Below, piece after piece: positions 55,920 through 64,000 of a DNA stretch of 64,000 nucleotides. The first letter of the stretch is position 1; every line of letters starts with the position of its first letter. Source of the stretch: Steinernema hermaphroditum (taxonomy: Eukaryota > Nematoda > Chromadorea > Rhabditida > Steinernematidae); contig CM059621.1 in the NCBI GenBank assembly GCA_030435675.1, positions 14,508,001 through 14,572,000 on the forward strand, read 5' to 3'. Position numbers and translations under genes: made by a program. The notes below the pieces were generated by a model that was not told where the DNA came from, did not search any database, and saw only the letters and a program-made list of their open reading frames with translations.

Positions 55920-56762
55920 GCAGTTGTTTTTGTGTAATCTGGATTTTGGGTAGCGTAATGCATAGCTGCCTCAGTATCTAAAGGTCAGAGGACATCTTCC
56001 GACCGGTCTCACCCTTTGGATGGTCAAAAAATGACTTCCAGACTTCTGTCTGGATACCCTTTTTGGGGCACCCTGTAAACGAAACCGTCTAGCGGCAGTG
56101 GATAATACAGTAACTTGCATGAATTTCGACAGAGATAGATCAGAGATAAACGGCGTCTAATCTCATAGGTATAGACAGCTAGACAATCGACAGCTAGAGA
56201 CTAAAATGTCGAATATATTAGGCTCGGACAGTTGGTCGTCCCAGACGGTTATCTCTCAGGTGTCTAGCTGTCTAAGCGTATGAGGTACAATGCTGAGACA
56301 TGCAGATAATGGACGGACCACGATTTCAGAGAAAGTAACGATAAAGTTGGCTAAACAAAGATCGCTTCCCCCACCGAAAAGTGCACTCTTGTCACCTGAG
56401 GATTCGTCACTCCGCCACTATCTCTCTCGGGCATCGATGACTCACCGACCTCTTTACCCATCCCTCACCTCTTGTTTATTTACAAAAAAAAAACTCGTTT
56501 GTGCCCATTATCTCTAATGTACGATCAACTTTTCCATCTAAAATCAAACAATCGAACCTGCAAAACAGACGAACGTGGAAAGGAGTCCACGCTTCCAGAA
56601 AAGCACGAAAACACGACTCATTAGTCATCGACCCTCCACTGGCCCGCCGGTGTCAAATGCACTATTTGCTAAAATACTCGAACAACTGACTAACACCCCT
56701 CCACTCTTCCGAAGGTCTTCCAATGGCCCTTCGGCGGTGTGTTCTCCCTCAACAAGCACGCG
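55920..56762. other. Intergenic region rich in GTCTAG words
   Basis: No gene supported. 56080-56290 has many GTCTAG, CTAGAC and AGACAG words. The right edge is the promoter of the following gene. Confidence 0.4.
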
Positions 56763-57550
56763 ATGAGAACCCTTGTCCTTGTTTTGGCCATTTCCGCTAT
56801 CTCTATTGGTAAGTTTTGGGTTTTTATGTGGGAGGAGTCAGGTGTTTCGCTAGTGATGAAGGGGAATTTCGCTGGATTACGGTAATTCAGTGTACCAAAA
56901 GATGGATAAGTTTAGTGGGGCATGCAAAGCTACCGTACTTCTAAACGTTCATGCTAAACAAACTCATTTCCCCTGTTTCAGCTGACGCCACGCAACAAGT
57001 CTCCGAGGCCAACTTCTGGTCTGTCTACTTCACTCACCTCTGGCAAGCGATTCGACACAAATTTGTCGAAGTAAAGCACTTCTTCGAAAGAGAAATTCCG
57101 CGACTTGTGAGAAAAGTCCAGGAAGAAGTCCCAAAATTCGTGGCGACCATCGAAGCCGAGGTTCCGAAGATTGTCGAGACGATCGAAACGGAAGTACCTC
57201 GATTCGTGGAAAGCCTCCACCTCGACCAGAAGACGGAGGCGCTGGCCAACGCCACCGGGGAGGTGAAGCGTTTCTTCGGAGACCTCTGGGACTTTAAAGT
57301 GACCAACGCTGTGGAGTCTCTGAAAGAGGTGTTCATCGTGATCCTCGTGGTGGCTTCTCTGGCGCTCGTCTCCTACCTCTACCTCGAATGTTTCTTGTTC
57401 CGGAAGTTACTGCAACTGCTGATAGCCATTCCAAGACTTCTCTATGAGATACTTCGAGCGGGGCTGAAGAAGGTGTGGCAATTGAGGAAGAAGAAACCGA
57501 ATTATGTGCATGTATATAAAGATGGAAAAGTGTATGTAAATATTGTTTGA
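56763..57550 (+). CDS. 11-mer-repeat membrane protein A
   Basis: Exons 56763-56808 and 56982-57550 join in phase 1 to 204 residues. Exon 1 encodes the signal peptide MRTLVLVLAISAIS. Residues 53-96 are four consecutive 11-residue repeats: EIPRLVRKVQE, EVPKFVATIEA, EVPKIVETIET and EVPRFVESLHL. Such 11-mers form amphipathic helices that lie on lipid surfaces in other families; lipid binding is inference here. A transmembrane helix at about 132-155 (VFIVILVVASLALVSYLY) is followed by a basic tail ending VYVNIV. The paralogue at 59717-60379 has the same exon sizes at the 5' end. No named family is recognised. Confidence 0.8.
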
Positions 57551-58101
57551 AATGTCTGATGTACATATGGTCATAGAGTTGTAGCGATAAGAGGTAAAAT
57601 AAGCTTGTTCAGCTACGCTCAGATTATGGTAGGCAAGCTATGCTAACCTTTTTCAAAGAGTCTCCAAAGTCACTCTCTGAAACTCTCTAAGAAGGGTTGT
57701 TCTTTCCCTGTGGATGGTTGAAATGGACACCGTTGACTGTCTACAAAATAAGGTTGTAGACAATAAACTTCGGAGGAACAGTCAGCTTGTCTGTATCTAA
57801 TCCTAGATCTAGACGATTATGATCTGTTTTGTCGGTTCATTTCATTTGCGGTCGGGTGGGTCGCCCATTCACTCTCTCAGAAATGAGCTGAGCGAGCGGT
57901 TGTTCTTGACCACCGTTATTGGTGAAATGTTGGTCTCACCTTTGGATCATCAGGACCTAGATCATCAGGGATCCACCATCTTCCCAAGAAGGTCATCACC
58001 GCCACTCGCAAACTGAGGTTACTTATGTGAAAGCTTTATTGCTGAGTAAAAAAGCACCAATTAAAGAGTTAAGTTGACTTCATCAGTTCAAGTACTGCGC
58101 A
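57551..58101. other. Intergenic region between convergent genes
   Basis: No gene supported. GATCATCAGGACCTAGATCATCAGG at 57945-57969 is a small direct repeat. Confidence 0.4.
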
Positions 58102-58530
58102 TTATGCCCTGATTTTCTTGATTGAGTGACTGATTTTCATCTTGAACACATTCCGACGAAGTGGACTCCTCACTACTACCGCTGTCTGTTCACAATCAGC
58201 GGAAAGAACGTAAAGTTCCGAAGAATCTCTGAATCCGATCGACTTCTTTCCTCTGAAGTGGCAAATGACGCCTTCGTCGAAGAACTTCTTCAGCAACTTC
58301 ACGCAGTTCTCTCTCTTGATGACGCGGTCTTTGTCCAACAGCTCCGGCAGAACCTCAAGAAGGAAGTCCACTGCTTTTCTGCCGGTGAAGCAGTTATCGA
58401 ATGACTTCAAGTTCCTTCGATGACGTTTCTTGGGGACATCTCTGCAGAACTTTCGGACGATGGAGTTCCACTGCCGAACTGCTTTGAACTGGGGGTTCTT
58501 CTCAGCTTCCACGTTCAGTGTGGTGTTCAT
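58102..58530 (-). CDS. DEP-domain protein 2 (divergent paralogue)
   Basis: A single exon of 142 residues. It starts MNTTLNVEAEKNPQFKAVRQ, aligns with the DEP domain of the other two copies (SFDNCFTGRKAVDFLLEVLP, KLLKKFFDEGVICH, SSELYVLS) but differs at many positions, so it is an older duplicate. The C-terminus is short and basic (MKISHSIKKIRA). It is arranged head-to-head with DEP gene 3, 261 bases between starts. Confidence 0.82.
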   Translation of the reverse strand: MNTTLNVEAEKNPQFKAVRQWNSIVRKFCRDVPKKRHRRNLKSFDNCFTGRKAVDFLLEVLPELLDKDRVIKRENCVKLLKKFFDEGVICHFRGKKSIGFRDSSELYVLSADCEQTAVVVRSPLRRNVFKMKISHSIKKIRA

Positions 58531-58581
58531 GGTAGAGAATTTCGATTTCAGTGGTTGGTGCCTACTTCCAAGTGCAGAGCA

Positions 58582-58612
58582 CTTATACGTAGCTGAAATG
58601 TAGCATTGGTTC
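58582..58612 (-). promoter_or_regulatory. Promoter motif and TATA box of DEP gene 2
   Basis: On the minus strand GAACCAATGCTAC (58612-58600) precedes TATAAG (58587-58582), about 52 bases before the ATG. It is the diverged counterpart of the motif at the two other DEP genes. Confidence 0.55.
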
Positions 58613-58717
58613 CTGCAAGATGCATTACTTTTTGTCCCCTAAGACAAGTTCAAACTATTTCCTAATCATTTCCTTTATGAAACCAATGCCTACCCAATAA
58701 GGAAAGTAAATATTAAG

Positions 58718-58752
58718 AACCAATGCTACTTGTTATTTCGGAAATATATAAG
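58718..58752 (+). promoter_or_regulatory. Promoter motif and TATA box of DEP gene 3
   Basis: AACCAATGCTACTTG then TATATAAG at 58745-58752, 47 bases before the ATG, identical to DEP gene 1. Confidence 0.6.
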
Positions 58753-58791
58753 ACCACTTAGTCTTCTGAACTACAGTATCCCCATTTCGAA

Positions 58792-59337
58792 ATGTCTTCT
58801 ATTCTAAACGAAGAAGCTGAAAAGAATCCCCAATTCAAAGCCGTCCGGCAATGGAATTCCATCGTCCGAAAGTTCGGCAGAGAGGTGCCCAGAAAGCGAC
58901 ACATGAAGAGCTTCCGCTCCTACGAGAGCTCCTTCACCGGCAGAGAGGCCGTGGACCTCCTTCTTGTTGTCCTGCCCGGCCTCGTGGTCGATGGCAATGT
59001 CGTCACAAGAGAGAAATGCGTCTTGTTGCTAGAGAAGTTCCTCCAAGGGGACATTATCCGCTCCGTCCGAGATCTGTCGGCCGGATTTGACGACTCCTCC
59101 GAACTGTATGTACTGTCGCCGGCCAGTGAAGAGATCTCCCGAGAAGAGCTCTCAAGACCGCTGCGGACTCCACGCCGTCGAAATACGGCCATCAGAGAAA
59201 AAGTTACCTCAAGAGCCATAAGAAGAGGCCGGAGGGGACGATGCCGAGTCCCTCGTCGATATATGTCCGAAGAGAGCAGATCTTCCTGGAGATCAAGACG
59301 AGCAAGCACTTCGTCGACTGCACTCATCGCTTCTTAG
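58792..59337 (+). CDS. DEP-domain protein 3 (recent copy with frameshifted tail)
   Basis: A single exon of 181 residues. The first about 130 residues are nearly identical to DEP protein 1 (one visible change is FGREVP for FCREVP). At about 59195 a 10-base segment present in gene 1 (GTGAAGGTCA) is missing, so the reading frame shifts and the tail becomes an Arg/Ser-rich sequence (RRGRRGRCRVPRRYMSEESR) instead of ending CTHRFSV. The DEP domain itself is intact. The copy may be functional with a new C-terminus or in early decay. Confidence 0.8.
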   Translation: MSSILNEEAEKNPQFKAVRQWNSIVRKFGREVPRKRHMKSFRSYESSFTGREAVDLLLVVLPGLVVDGNVVTREKCVLLLEKFLQGDIIRSVRDLSAGFDDSSELYVLSPASEEISREELSRPLRTPRRRNTAIREKVTSRAIRRGRRGRCRVPRRYMSEESRSSWRSRRASTSSTALIAS

Positions 59338-59716
59338 TCTGACTTGTATCTTCTTATACTCCTATGTACTATTTTGTATTGTAATTATTACTAAAGTGAA
59401 AAAAAAGCAAAGTAGAGAATCTTTTCTTGGTTTATCTACTTGTCCAGTCGGGAAATGTTGCTACCAACAATCAACACATTCATCTTGACTCTTTTGACTT
59501 TGAATGAGCGGTCGGTTGTTGAAGCTGTCTAGTATATTGCTGGACAAGGTCTTCTTTTCCAGAGAGCAATGAAAGAAAGATGCACTTAGACAGACACGAT
59601 TCGCATAAGATCTCCGATGTCGTTGTGCCAAACAATTTAATTATAAGAACACTTTTGGTATTGACAATAAGCACAATTAGTTAGTTATGAATGGAATTTT
59701 ATTACTCAACTCTTAT
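59338..59716. other. 3' intergenic region
   Basis: To about 59552 this continues the DEP gene duplication. The remainder is AT-rich with no gene supported. Confidence 0.45.
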
Positions 59717-60379
59717 TTACACCATATGTACACACCCTTTATTATGGCACTCTTTGGCTGAAACTTTTTTTTTCTTCCTCTTCAGGACCCGAACAACAAT
59801 ATGACACAAAAGCTTTGGTATAGCCAGAAACAACTTCCTAAACATGGTGCACTCAACGTAGAGGTATGAGACCATGGCAAGCGCAAATACAACGGCGACG
59901 ACTATGAATACGTCTCTGAAGGAATCTACAGTACACCGCAGCTTCTCGTCCCAGTCGGCGAAATATCTTTTCACCTTGGTGGTTGCGTTCGAGATTGCCT
60001 CGGTCTTTTCCTTGATGTGCAAGTCCTCGACGAATTTCGGAACATCCGTCTCCACCTTGTGCACAAACTTGGGCACCTCTTCTTCAACCATCTGCACCAG
60101 CTTGGGCACTTCCCGTTCGAAAAACTCTTTCACCTCGGTGAACTTTCGGACGATGACTTTCCAGATGTTAGAGAAGTAGACGGACCAGAAGTTGTCGTTG
60201 CTCACTTCTTGGAGGCCGTGGACTGAAAGCGAATAGGATAGATAGACTGCTGGTTTGAGGCGCTAGTTTTGAGGCTGTGTATAGTTGTATGATTATGAGC
60301 ACGTCGTTTTTTCATATCAAAGAGGTCACTTACCCTCGGAAACCACGGCTGTGACTAGAAGTATGACTAGAATCTGCAT
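59717..60379 (-). CDS. 11-mer-repeat membrane protein B
   Basis: Exons 60379-60334 and 60222-59717 join in phase 1 to 183 residues. Exon 1 is 46 bases, exactly as in protein A, and encodes MQILVILLVTAVVSE. NFW falls at residues 26-28 in both proteins. Three 11-residue repeats are present at 53-85: EVPKLVQMVEE, EVPKFVHKVET and DVPKFVEDLHI. A transmembrane helix (VFIVVAVVFALAMVSYLYVE) and a Lys-rich tail follow. One repeat fewer than A. Orientation is inverted relative to A. Confidence 0.8.
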
Positions 60380-60575
60380 CGCAATGTGCAACGACTAACG
60401 ACAGAAAATGGAATCGACCATGTGTTAGTGCGCGGTGATGAGTAATCACGGGAGAAGAAGTCGGAAATCAGTTCCCTCCATGTCAAGGTGGGTCGTTCGG
60501 AATTGCAGAACACGTTTTTTATGTGATTAACTGTCGATCGGAAGGCGCTGACTCAGCCGATTGTGGTCCGCGCAC

Positions 60576-60848
60576 TTACGAATTTGTGTAACAAATTGGT
60601 TTACTTACACTGTGATCGGGCATCGCCGATCCGGAAAACAGGTTGAAAACAGCAAAAAAATGTGAGCACGGTGTTTTGAAGTGGAGTGACGAGGCGTCTA
60701 TTTCTTTGTTGATCCAAATCTGTCGTTTAGGTCGATCGGAAGGCTGTACTTCATCGAATAGGCCGATTTTCCAGTGCTTTCCACTTCTTTGTTTGTGATA
60801 TCTATTCAAATCAGCATCAGGGTTGTTGACACGCAACTTTTTGGCCAT
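60576..60848 (-). CDS. Possible hypothetical ORF
   Basis: A 90-codon frame starting MAKKLRVNNPDADLNRYHKQ. The first half has a natural charged composition. No splice partner, signal peptide or family is seen, and it may be a first exon read through into an intron. Confidence 0.25.
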   Translation of the reverse strand: MAKKLRVNNPDADLNRYHKQRSGKHWKIGLFDEVQPSDRPKRQIWINKEIDASSLHFKTPCSHFFAVFNLFSGSAMPDHSVSKPICYTNS

Positions 60849-60849
60849 T

Positions 60850-61119
60850 TGACTATATTTTCTTCCTTTCTGTAAGATCTCTTCTTAATACCTTTTGGTA
60901 GTCCAGGTGTAAACCGAAAAACCGTCTACATCGTCCGCTCATTGCCCTTTTAGTTGTCTAGACAGCCCTTGCAACGCATCGTGCTCATACAATGTGATTT
61001 GGTCTTGGTTTTGCGGTTTTTTGTGTAAGCTTTGGCTGTTGTATACAGATATTAGCAAAATGTTGAAGTCCTTTTTTTATTTATCGAAATCCTCAACAAC
61101 CATATTTCTTTCCAACTTT
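60850..61119. other. Intergenic, no gene seen
   Basis: T-rich stretch with a GTCTAGAC palindrome at about 60957. Nothing else recognised. Confidence 0.35.
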
Positions 61120-61432
61120 CTAAACATCTCCCTTTTCTGAGCAAATACACGACGACCCACAGCTGCCTCCATCCGAACAATGGCCTGAAATTAGCACTTA
61201 ACTACTTCCTTCAACGACGATATCTCCTACCTGAGCCATGTCCATTCAGAAGACACTTCGTGAGACAGTAGTCTGCGCCATAACAGCAGTCTTCCAGCTG
61301 CTTGAGACTCGGGACGATGACGTTCGGGTGCATGAGGAGGATCTCCTTGAAGAGCGAGATCTTCATTCTCATTGAAGTGGGCTCCACGGGGAGGAAGAAG
61401 CAGAGGAGGACAAGCGGGAGACAGAGTCTCAT
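61120..61432 (-). CDS. Secreted cysteine-rich small protein
   Basis: Exons 61432-61231 and 61184-61120 join in phase 1 to 88 residues. MRLCLPLVLLCFFLPVEPTS is a signal peptide. After a helical-looking stretch (MRMKISLFKEILLM) come eight cysteines: EDCCYGADYC, TKC, GHCSDGGSC and SSCIC. The pattern CC-x5-C-x3-C-x8-C-x5-C-x3-C-x1-C suggests a compact four-disulphide fold. I recognise no named family; secreted effector, inhibitor or defence roles are all possible. The second exon, found by extending across TTTCAG, supplies half of the cysteines. Confidence 0.65.
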
Positions 61433-62069
61433 GTCTCATAGACAGCGAATTCCGACTGATTATGCTGTCGAGAACGGCTGTTTGTTTTCGGAGAGCAGAA
61501 AAAGTTGATTGACGAGGGTGATTCTCTTTTGGATGACGAATTGGAGTCGCGCTGGCGGGGACAATGGACTCAAAAAGAGACTAATGACACATGCAAAAAC
61601 GAATCGAAGGGCTTAGGGAGGGGTTTATATTGCAACTATGTGCATGTCTAGTGGCCAATTGAAGCCAAAAAGAAACGATTAAATTTGGAACTGAAAATTG
61701 AAACCTATTACTCGACAAGAAGCATTCTGTCTTCGAAGCTGTCTGGCACGACCAATCTGACCCTCTAGTGGCGTCTAAAATGGGACCCGACTACTGTGAT
61801 AGACAGCTCCCACTTTCCATCGTTTGGTGACGAATGGTGCACTCGCAAAAAGTTCGCTCTTCAGTGGCTACCGTAACAAAATGCGCCGAGATGTTCTTTT
61901 CCGAGAGGAGCGAAGAATGGGTGTTCTTGAACTGCGACGGCACCAGCGACGTCCCGAAATCAGCCGAAAATCTGACAAAAGGCGAGAACAAAGTACAATC
62001 AATCTGTGATCTCTTCACTTAAATAGCATTTAATTTAACTATTTAAAACTTAAAAATAGATGAAACCAT
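61433..62069. other. Intergenic region with one possible exon
   Basis: On the plus strand, about 61834-62022 has an open frame reading SSVATVTKCAEMFFSERSEE and ending CDLFT. Its composition looks protein-like and it could be a terminal exon, but no upstream partner was found. Confidence 0.3.
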
Positions 62070-62454
62070 TCACCCCCAAAGCCTTGATTCGCTGCTCTCC
62101 ATTCGAGAACTCGGCGGCTGCCTCAAAATCGCCGGGCTTTTGAGTTCGAACTGCGGAGGGGTGGCATCGGCGAGTTCCCGTTTCTGCACATTCAGCATGA
62201 TGAAAAGGACGCTGACGGCGACGAACAAAAGTACGGAAATCCCTCCAAAAATTATCGCCAGGTGAAAGGAGACTGACGATGGTTCCGAACACGGGGCGGT
62301 ATCGGCGCTATTCACTAAAGAGAAGAAGAATGAAAGAATGCAATGAATGCAGAAACTTACTTGTCGTGTTTTCCTCGTTCTGCGGTTCGGCGCAGAGTCC
62401 GTGGACCGCCAGGGCGATGAGGAAGAATGCGGGGAGTGACTGGAAGGCGAGCAT
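62070..62454 (-). CDS. Small type I membrane protein
   Basis: Exons 62454-62361 and 62314-62070 join in phase 1 to 112 residues. MLAFQSLPAFFLIALAVHGL is a signal peptide (an in-frame ATG at 62550 is less likely). A short ectodomain (CAEPQNEENTTMNSADTAPC) with an NTT sequon leads to a transmembrane helix (FHLAIIFGGISVLLFVAVSV) and a Pro/Ser-rich cytoplasmic tail ending SRLWG. Family unknown. It is transcribed divergently from the next gene, with 142 bases between the starts. Confidence 0.65.
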
Positions 62455-62596
62455 CGTGGAACGTTCGACCAACTGATTCTCTGCAGCGCGCTTCGATTCG
62501 CTTTTAAGGTGTTTGCATCGTCTGCAGCGGAGCTGTCTCGTCTGCTCCATCTTCAGACACTCGGGGTAGGAGTCGTTACGGGCGTCATTTCAGTGA

Positions 62597-63222
62597 ATGT
62601 TGAGGTGGTGGAGCGTTGTGCTCGTGCTCGGAGTCCTCGTGGCATGGGCGCTCGCGGATGAGGAATGCACGAAAGGTTGCTATACTGGTTACAAGTGCGA
62701 AATCGAGCAAGGAGAGGTGAGTGACGTCAGTGAGACTCGCAACATAACGATCTCTTTGTAGAGCAAATGTAAGATTTCCGCTGGGATCATCGCGATATTC
62801 GTCATCATCGCTGTCCTTCTCGTGATCCTGTTGCCAGCCATCTGCATCGGCATGTGCTTCTGTGGCGCGTTCGCTTGTATGCCGCATTTCTTCGAGAAGA
62901 CCATCAATCGCATCTTGCACAGCGACAAACGCGCCAAAAACGTTGGCCGGGTATCGTTTTTCTGTTTCTTCTTCTACTGATTTCCTTCCTTCAGGTGTCG
63001 TATACGGAGAAGAAGATACGTGCGAAGCGGGCGATCGCGATGCGCAAGAAGAAGGAATCGAAGAAGACTCGAAAAAAGGGTCTGCGGAAGAAGCCCGACT
63101 CCGGCACCAAAGACGACCCGGAAGACGGACAGAACGTCTTCGCCAACAAGAGCTTCGACCAGGGCCAAGAGGGAAGCTACAGCGGGAAGTCAAAGTCATT
63201 TCGGACTGGAGATGCTGTATGA
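62597..63222 (+). CDS. Type I membrane protein with basic cytoplasmic tail
   Basis: Exons 62597-62716, 62762-62950 and 62995-63222 join in phase 0 to 178 residues. MLRWWSVVLVLGVLVAWALA is a signal peptide. The short ectodomain has four cysteines (EECTKGCYTGYKC, then KCK). A transmembrane helix (GIIAIFVIIAVLLVILLPAI) is followed by a juxtamembrane cysteine cluster (CIGMCFCGAFAC), a likely palmitoylation site, and a strongly basic tail (EKKIRAKRAIAMRKKKESKK). No family recognised. Confidence 0.75.
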
Positions 63223-63374
63223 CGGTTTCGTCAGTTTGTAAAAATTAGAAGAACACCACCACATCGCCCACATGTTCCGATTGATGATGGCTGCCAGCTG
63301 TTTGGCCTTGTTTTGACACCTGTTGTGTCGGGTTTAAGATTGGGAAAGCCCCACATTTCATAACATTGACAGCA

Positions 63375-63789
63375 ATGCGGATGATCTGGTCGCTTTTATT
63401 GATCTCCTCTCTACTGGCGATCAGTTTCGGATTTGGTGAGCTTCCTTTCTGTAGTGTATCGTCCACTTAGGCGCTTAGAGTGCAACTCTTGTCCTCCCGG
63501 ATGGGTGGACTTCGACTGCAAGTGCTATCGCACCTTCCAGAACCCACTGACTTGGATGGAGGCTGAGGATTCTTGTGCTGCTCATGGTGCTCATCTGGTG
63601 TCCATCCGCGACGAGAGCGATAGCGAGTTTCTGCTCGTGCTGGCCAACTCAACGATTTTGGGGAGGATTGTTTGGACAGGCGCCTTTAGGCGTGAATACG
63701 AAAAGCACTTTCACTGGACTGATGGCACGGAATGGATATATCCACAGAAAGTGCCAGACCATCCCGGTGATGTGGATATCTGCTTGGCG
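63375..63789 (+). CDS. Secreted C-type lectin-like domain protein 2, partial
   Basis: Exons 63375-63435 and 63479-63789 join in phase 1. MRMIWSLLLISSLLAISFG is a signal peptide. The CTLD runs CPPGWVDFDCKCYRTFQN, SCAAHGAHLVSIRDESD, IVWTGAF, FHWTDGTEWIYP and stops at DICLA, where GTGGGT is a phase-0 donor. The final exon, expected to hold the last CTLD cysteine, lies beyond the window or past the hairpin that follows. Exon phases match lectin gene 1. The acceptor at 63478 was chosen because the one at 63470 gives an immediate stop. Confidence 0.85.
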
Positions 63790-63808
63790 GTGGGTATTAA
63801 CAAAGCTT

Positions 63809-63924
63809 GCCGTCCCCGGCACCGTCACCGGCGAGAAAAGCGTTTTGATTTTTCGCGTTCACATGCGACCACCGGTGCCAGTAGCAATGTGAACACAAAA
63901 CGGCGCCGGTGACGGCGCCGGCTA
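63809..63924. repeat. GC-rich inverted repeat in a lectin intron
   Basis: GGCACCGTCACCGGCG near 63819 pairs with CGCCGGTGACGGCGCC near 63903. An inner pair, GTTCACAT and ATGTGAAC, lies at 63858 and 63889. The structure occupies the intron after lectin exon 2 and looks like a small foldback insertion. Confidence 0.65.
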
Positions 63925-64000
63925 CCTTATGAATCCTACATAAGCGTTTAGCGAACAATTTATTGAACAATCCGCTTTAAGCAAGTTTCAGATAAGTTAC

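Overview
The window looks like nuclear DNA of a free-living or parasitic rhabditid-type nematode. Introns are mostly 35-50 bases and end in TTTCAG/TTTTAG, TTAGGC telomere-type repeats occur at 39394-39785, and the gene set (pepsin-like ASP protease, DNJ-13, VPS-2/CHMP2, LET-99-like DEP proteins, an IR25a/GLR-type receptor, C-type lectins) is typical of chromadorean nematodes. I cannot name the species. Exons were assembled by eye from reading frame, phase and splice consensus; most models close in phase over their whole length.

Layout. 0-9.4 kb is gene-dense: a secreted aspartic protease (-), a small membrane protein (+), a divergent DEAD-box helicase (-), a mini-protein with a PP1-docking-like motif (+) and a single-pass membrane protein (-). 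9.4-30 kb is gene-poor and AT-rich. It holds one small secreted-peptide gene (13.0-13.2 kb), two long duplicated segments (14.9/22.2 kb and 18.6/27.7 kb), decayed satellite-like motifs, a Helitron helicase remnant (19.5 kb) and a GC-rich retroelement-like island (24.6-27.0 kb). 30.4-31.6 kb carries a LEM-like/BESS protein gene. 33.1-44.3 kb carries a class I/II aminotransferase followed closely by a 15-exon IR25a-type ionotropic receptor. The receptor introns hold a head-to-head telomere-repeat array and a foldback element.

44.5-64 kb is dense again: a DEP protein, a C-type lectin, DNJ-13 with an upstream heat-shock element, a PDZ protein, a TAF8/TAF3-like TFIID subunit, VPS-2 (ESCRT-III), a C2H2 zinc-finger protein, a Tyr-rich secreted peptide, an inverted four-gene block, a cysteine-rich secreted peptide, two divergent single-pass membrane proteins and a second C-type lectin running off the end.

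The most unusual structures are: (1) five exact 78-base units in an IR25a intron, each joining TTAGGC runs in opposite orientation; (2) an inverted duplication of a gene pair centred near 58.6 kb, [11-mer-repeat membrane protein][DEP] / [DEP][11-mer-repeat membrane protein], where one DEP gene is nearly identical to the DEP gene 14 kb away but has a 10-base deletion that rewrites its C-terminus; (3) a two-member family of signal-peptide plus transmembrane proteins built on 11-residue E-V-P-K-x-V repeats.
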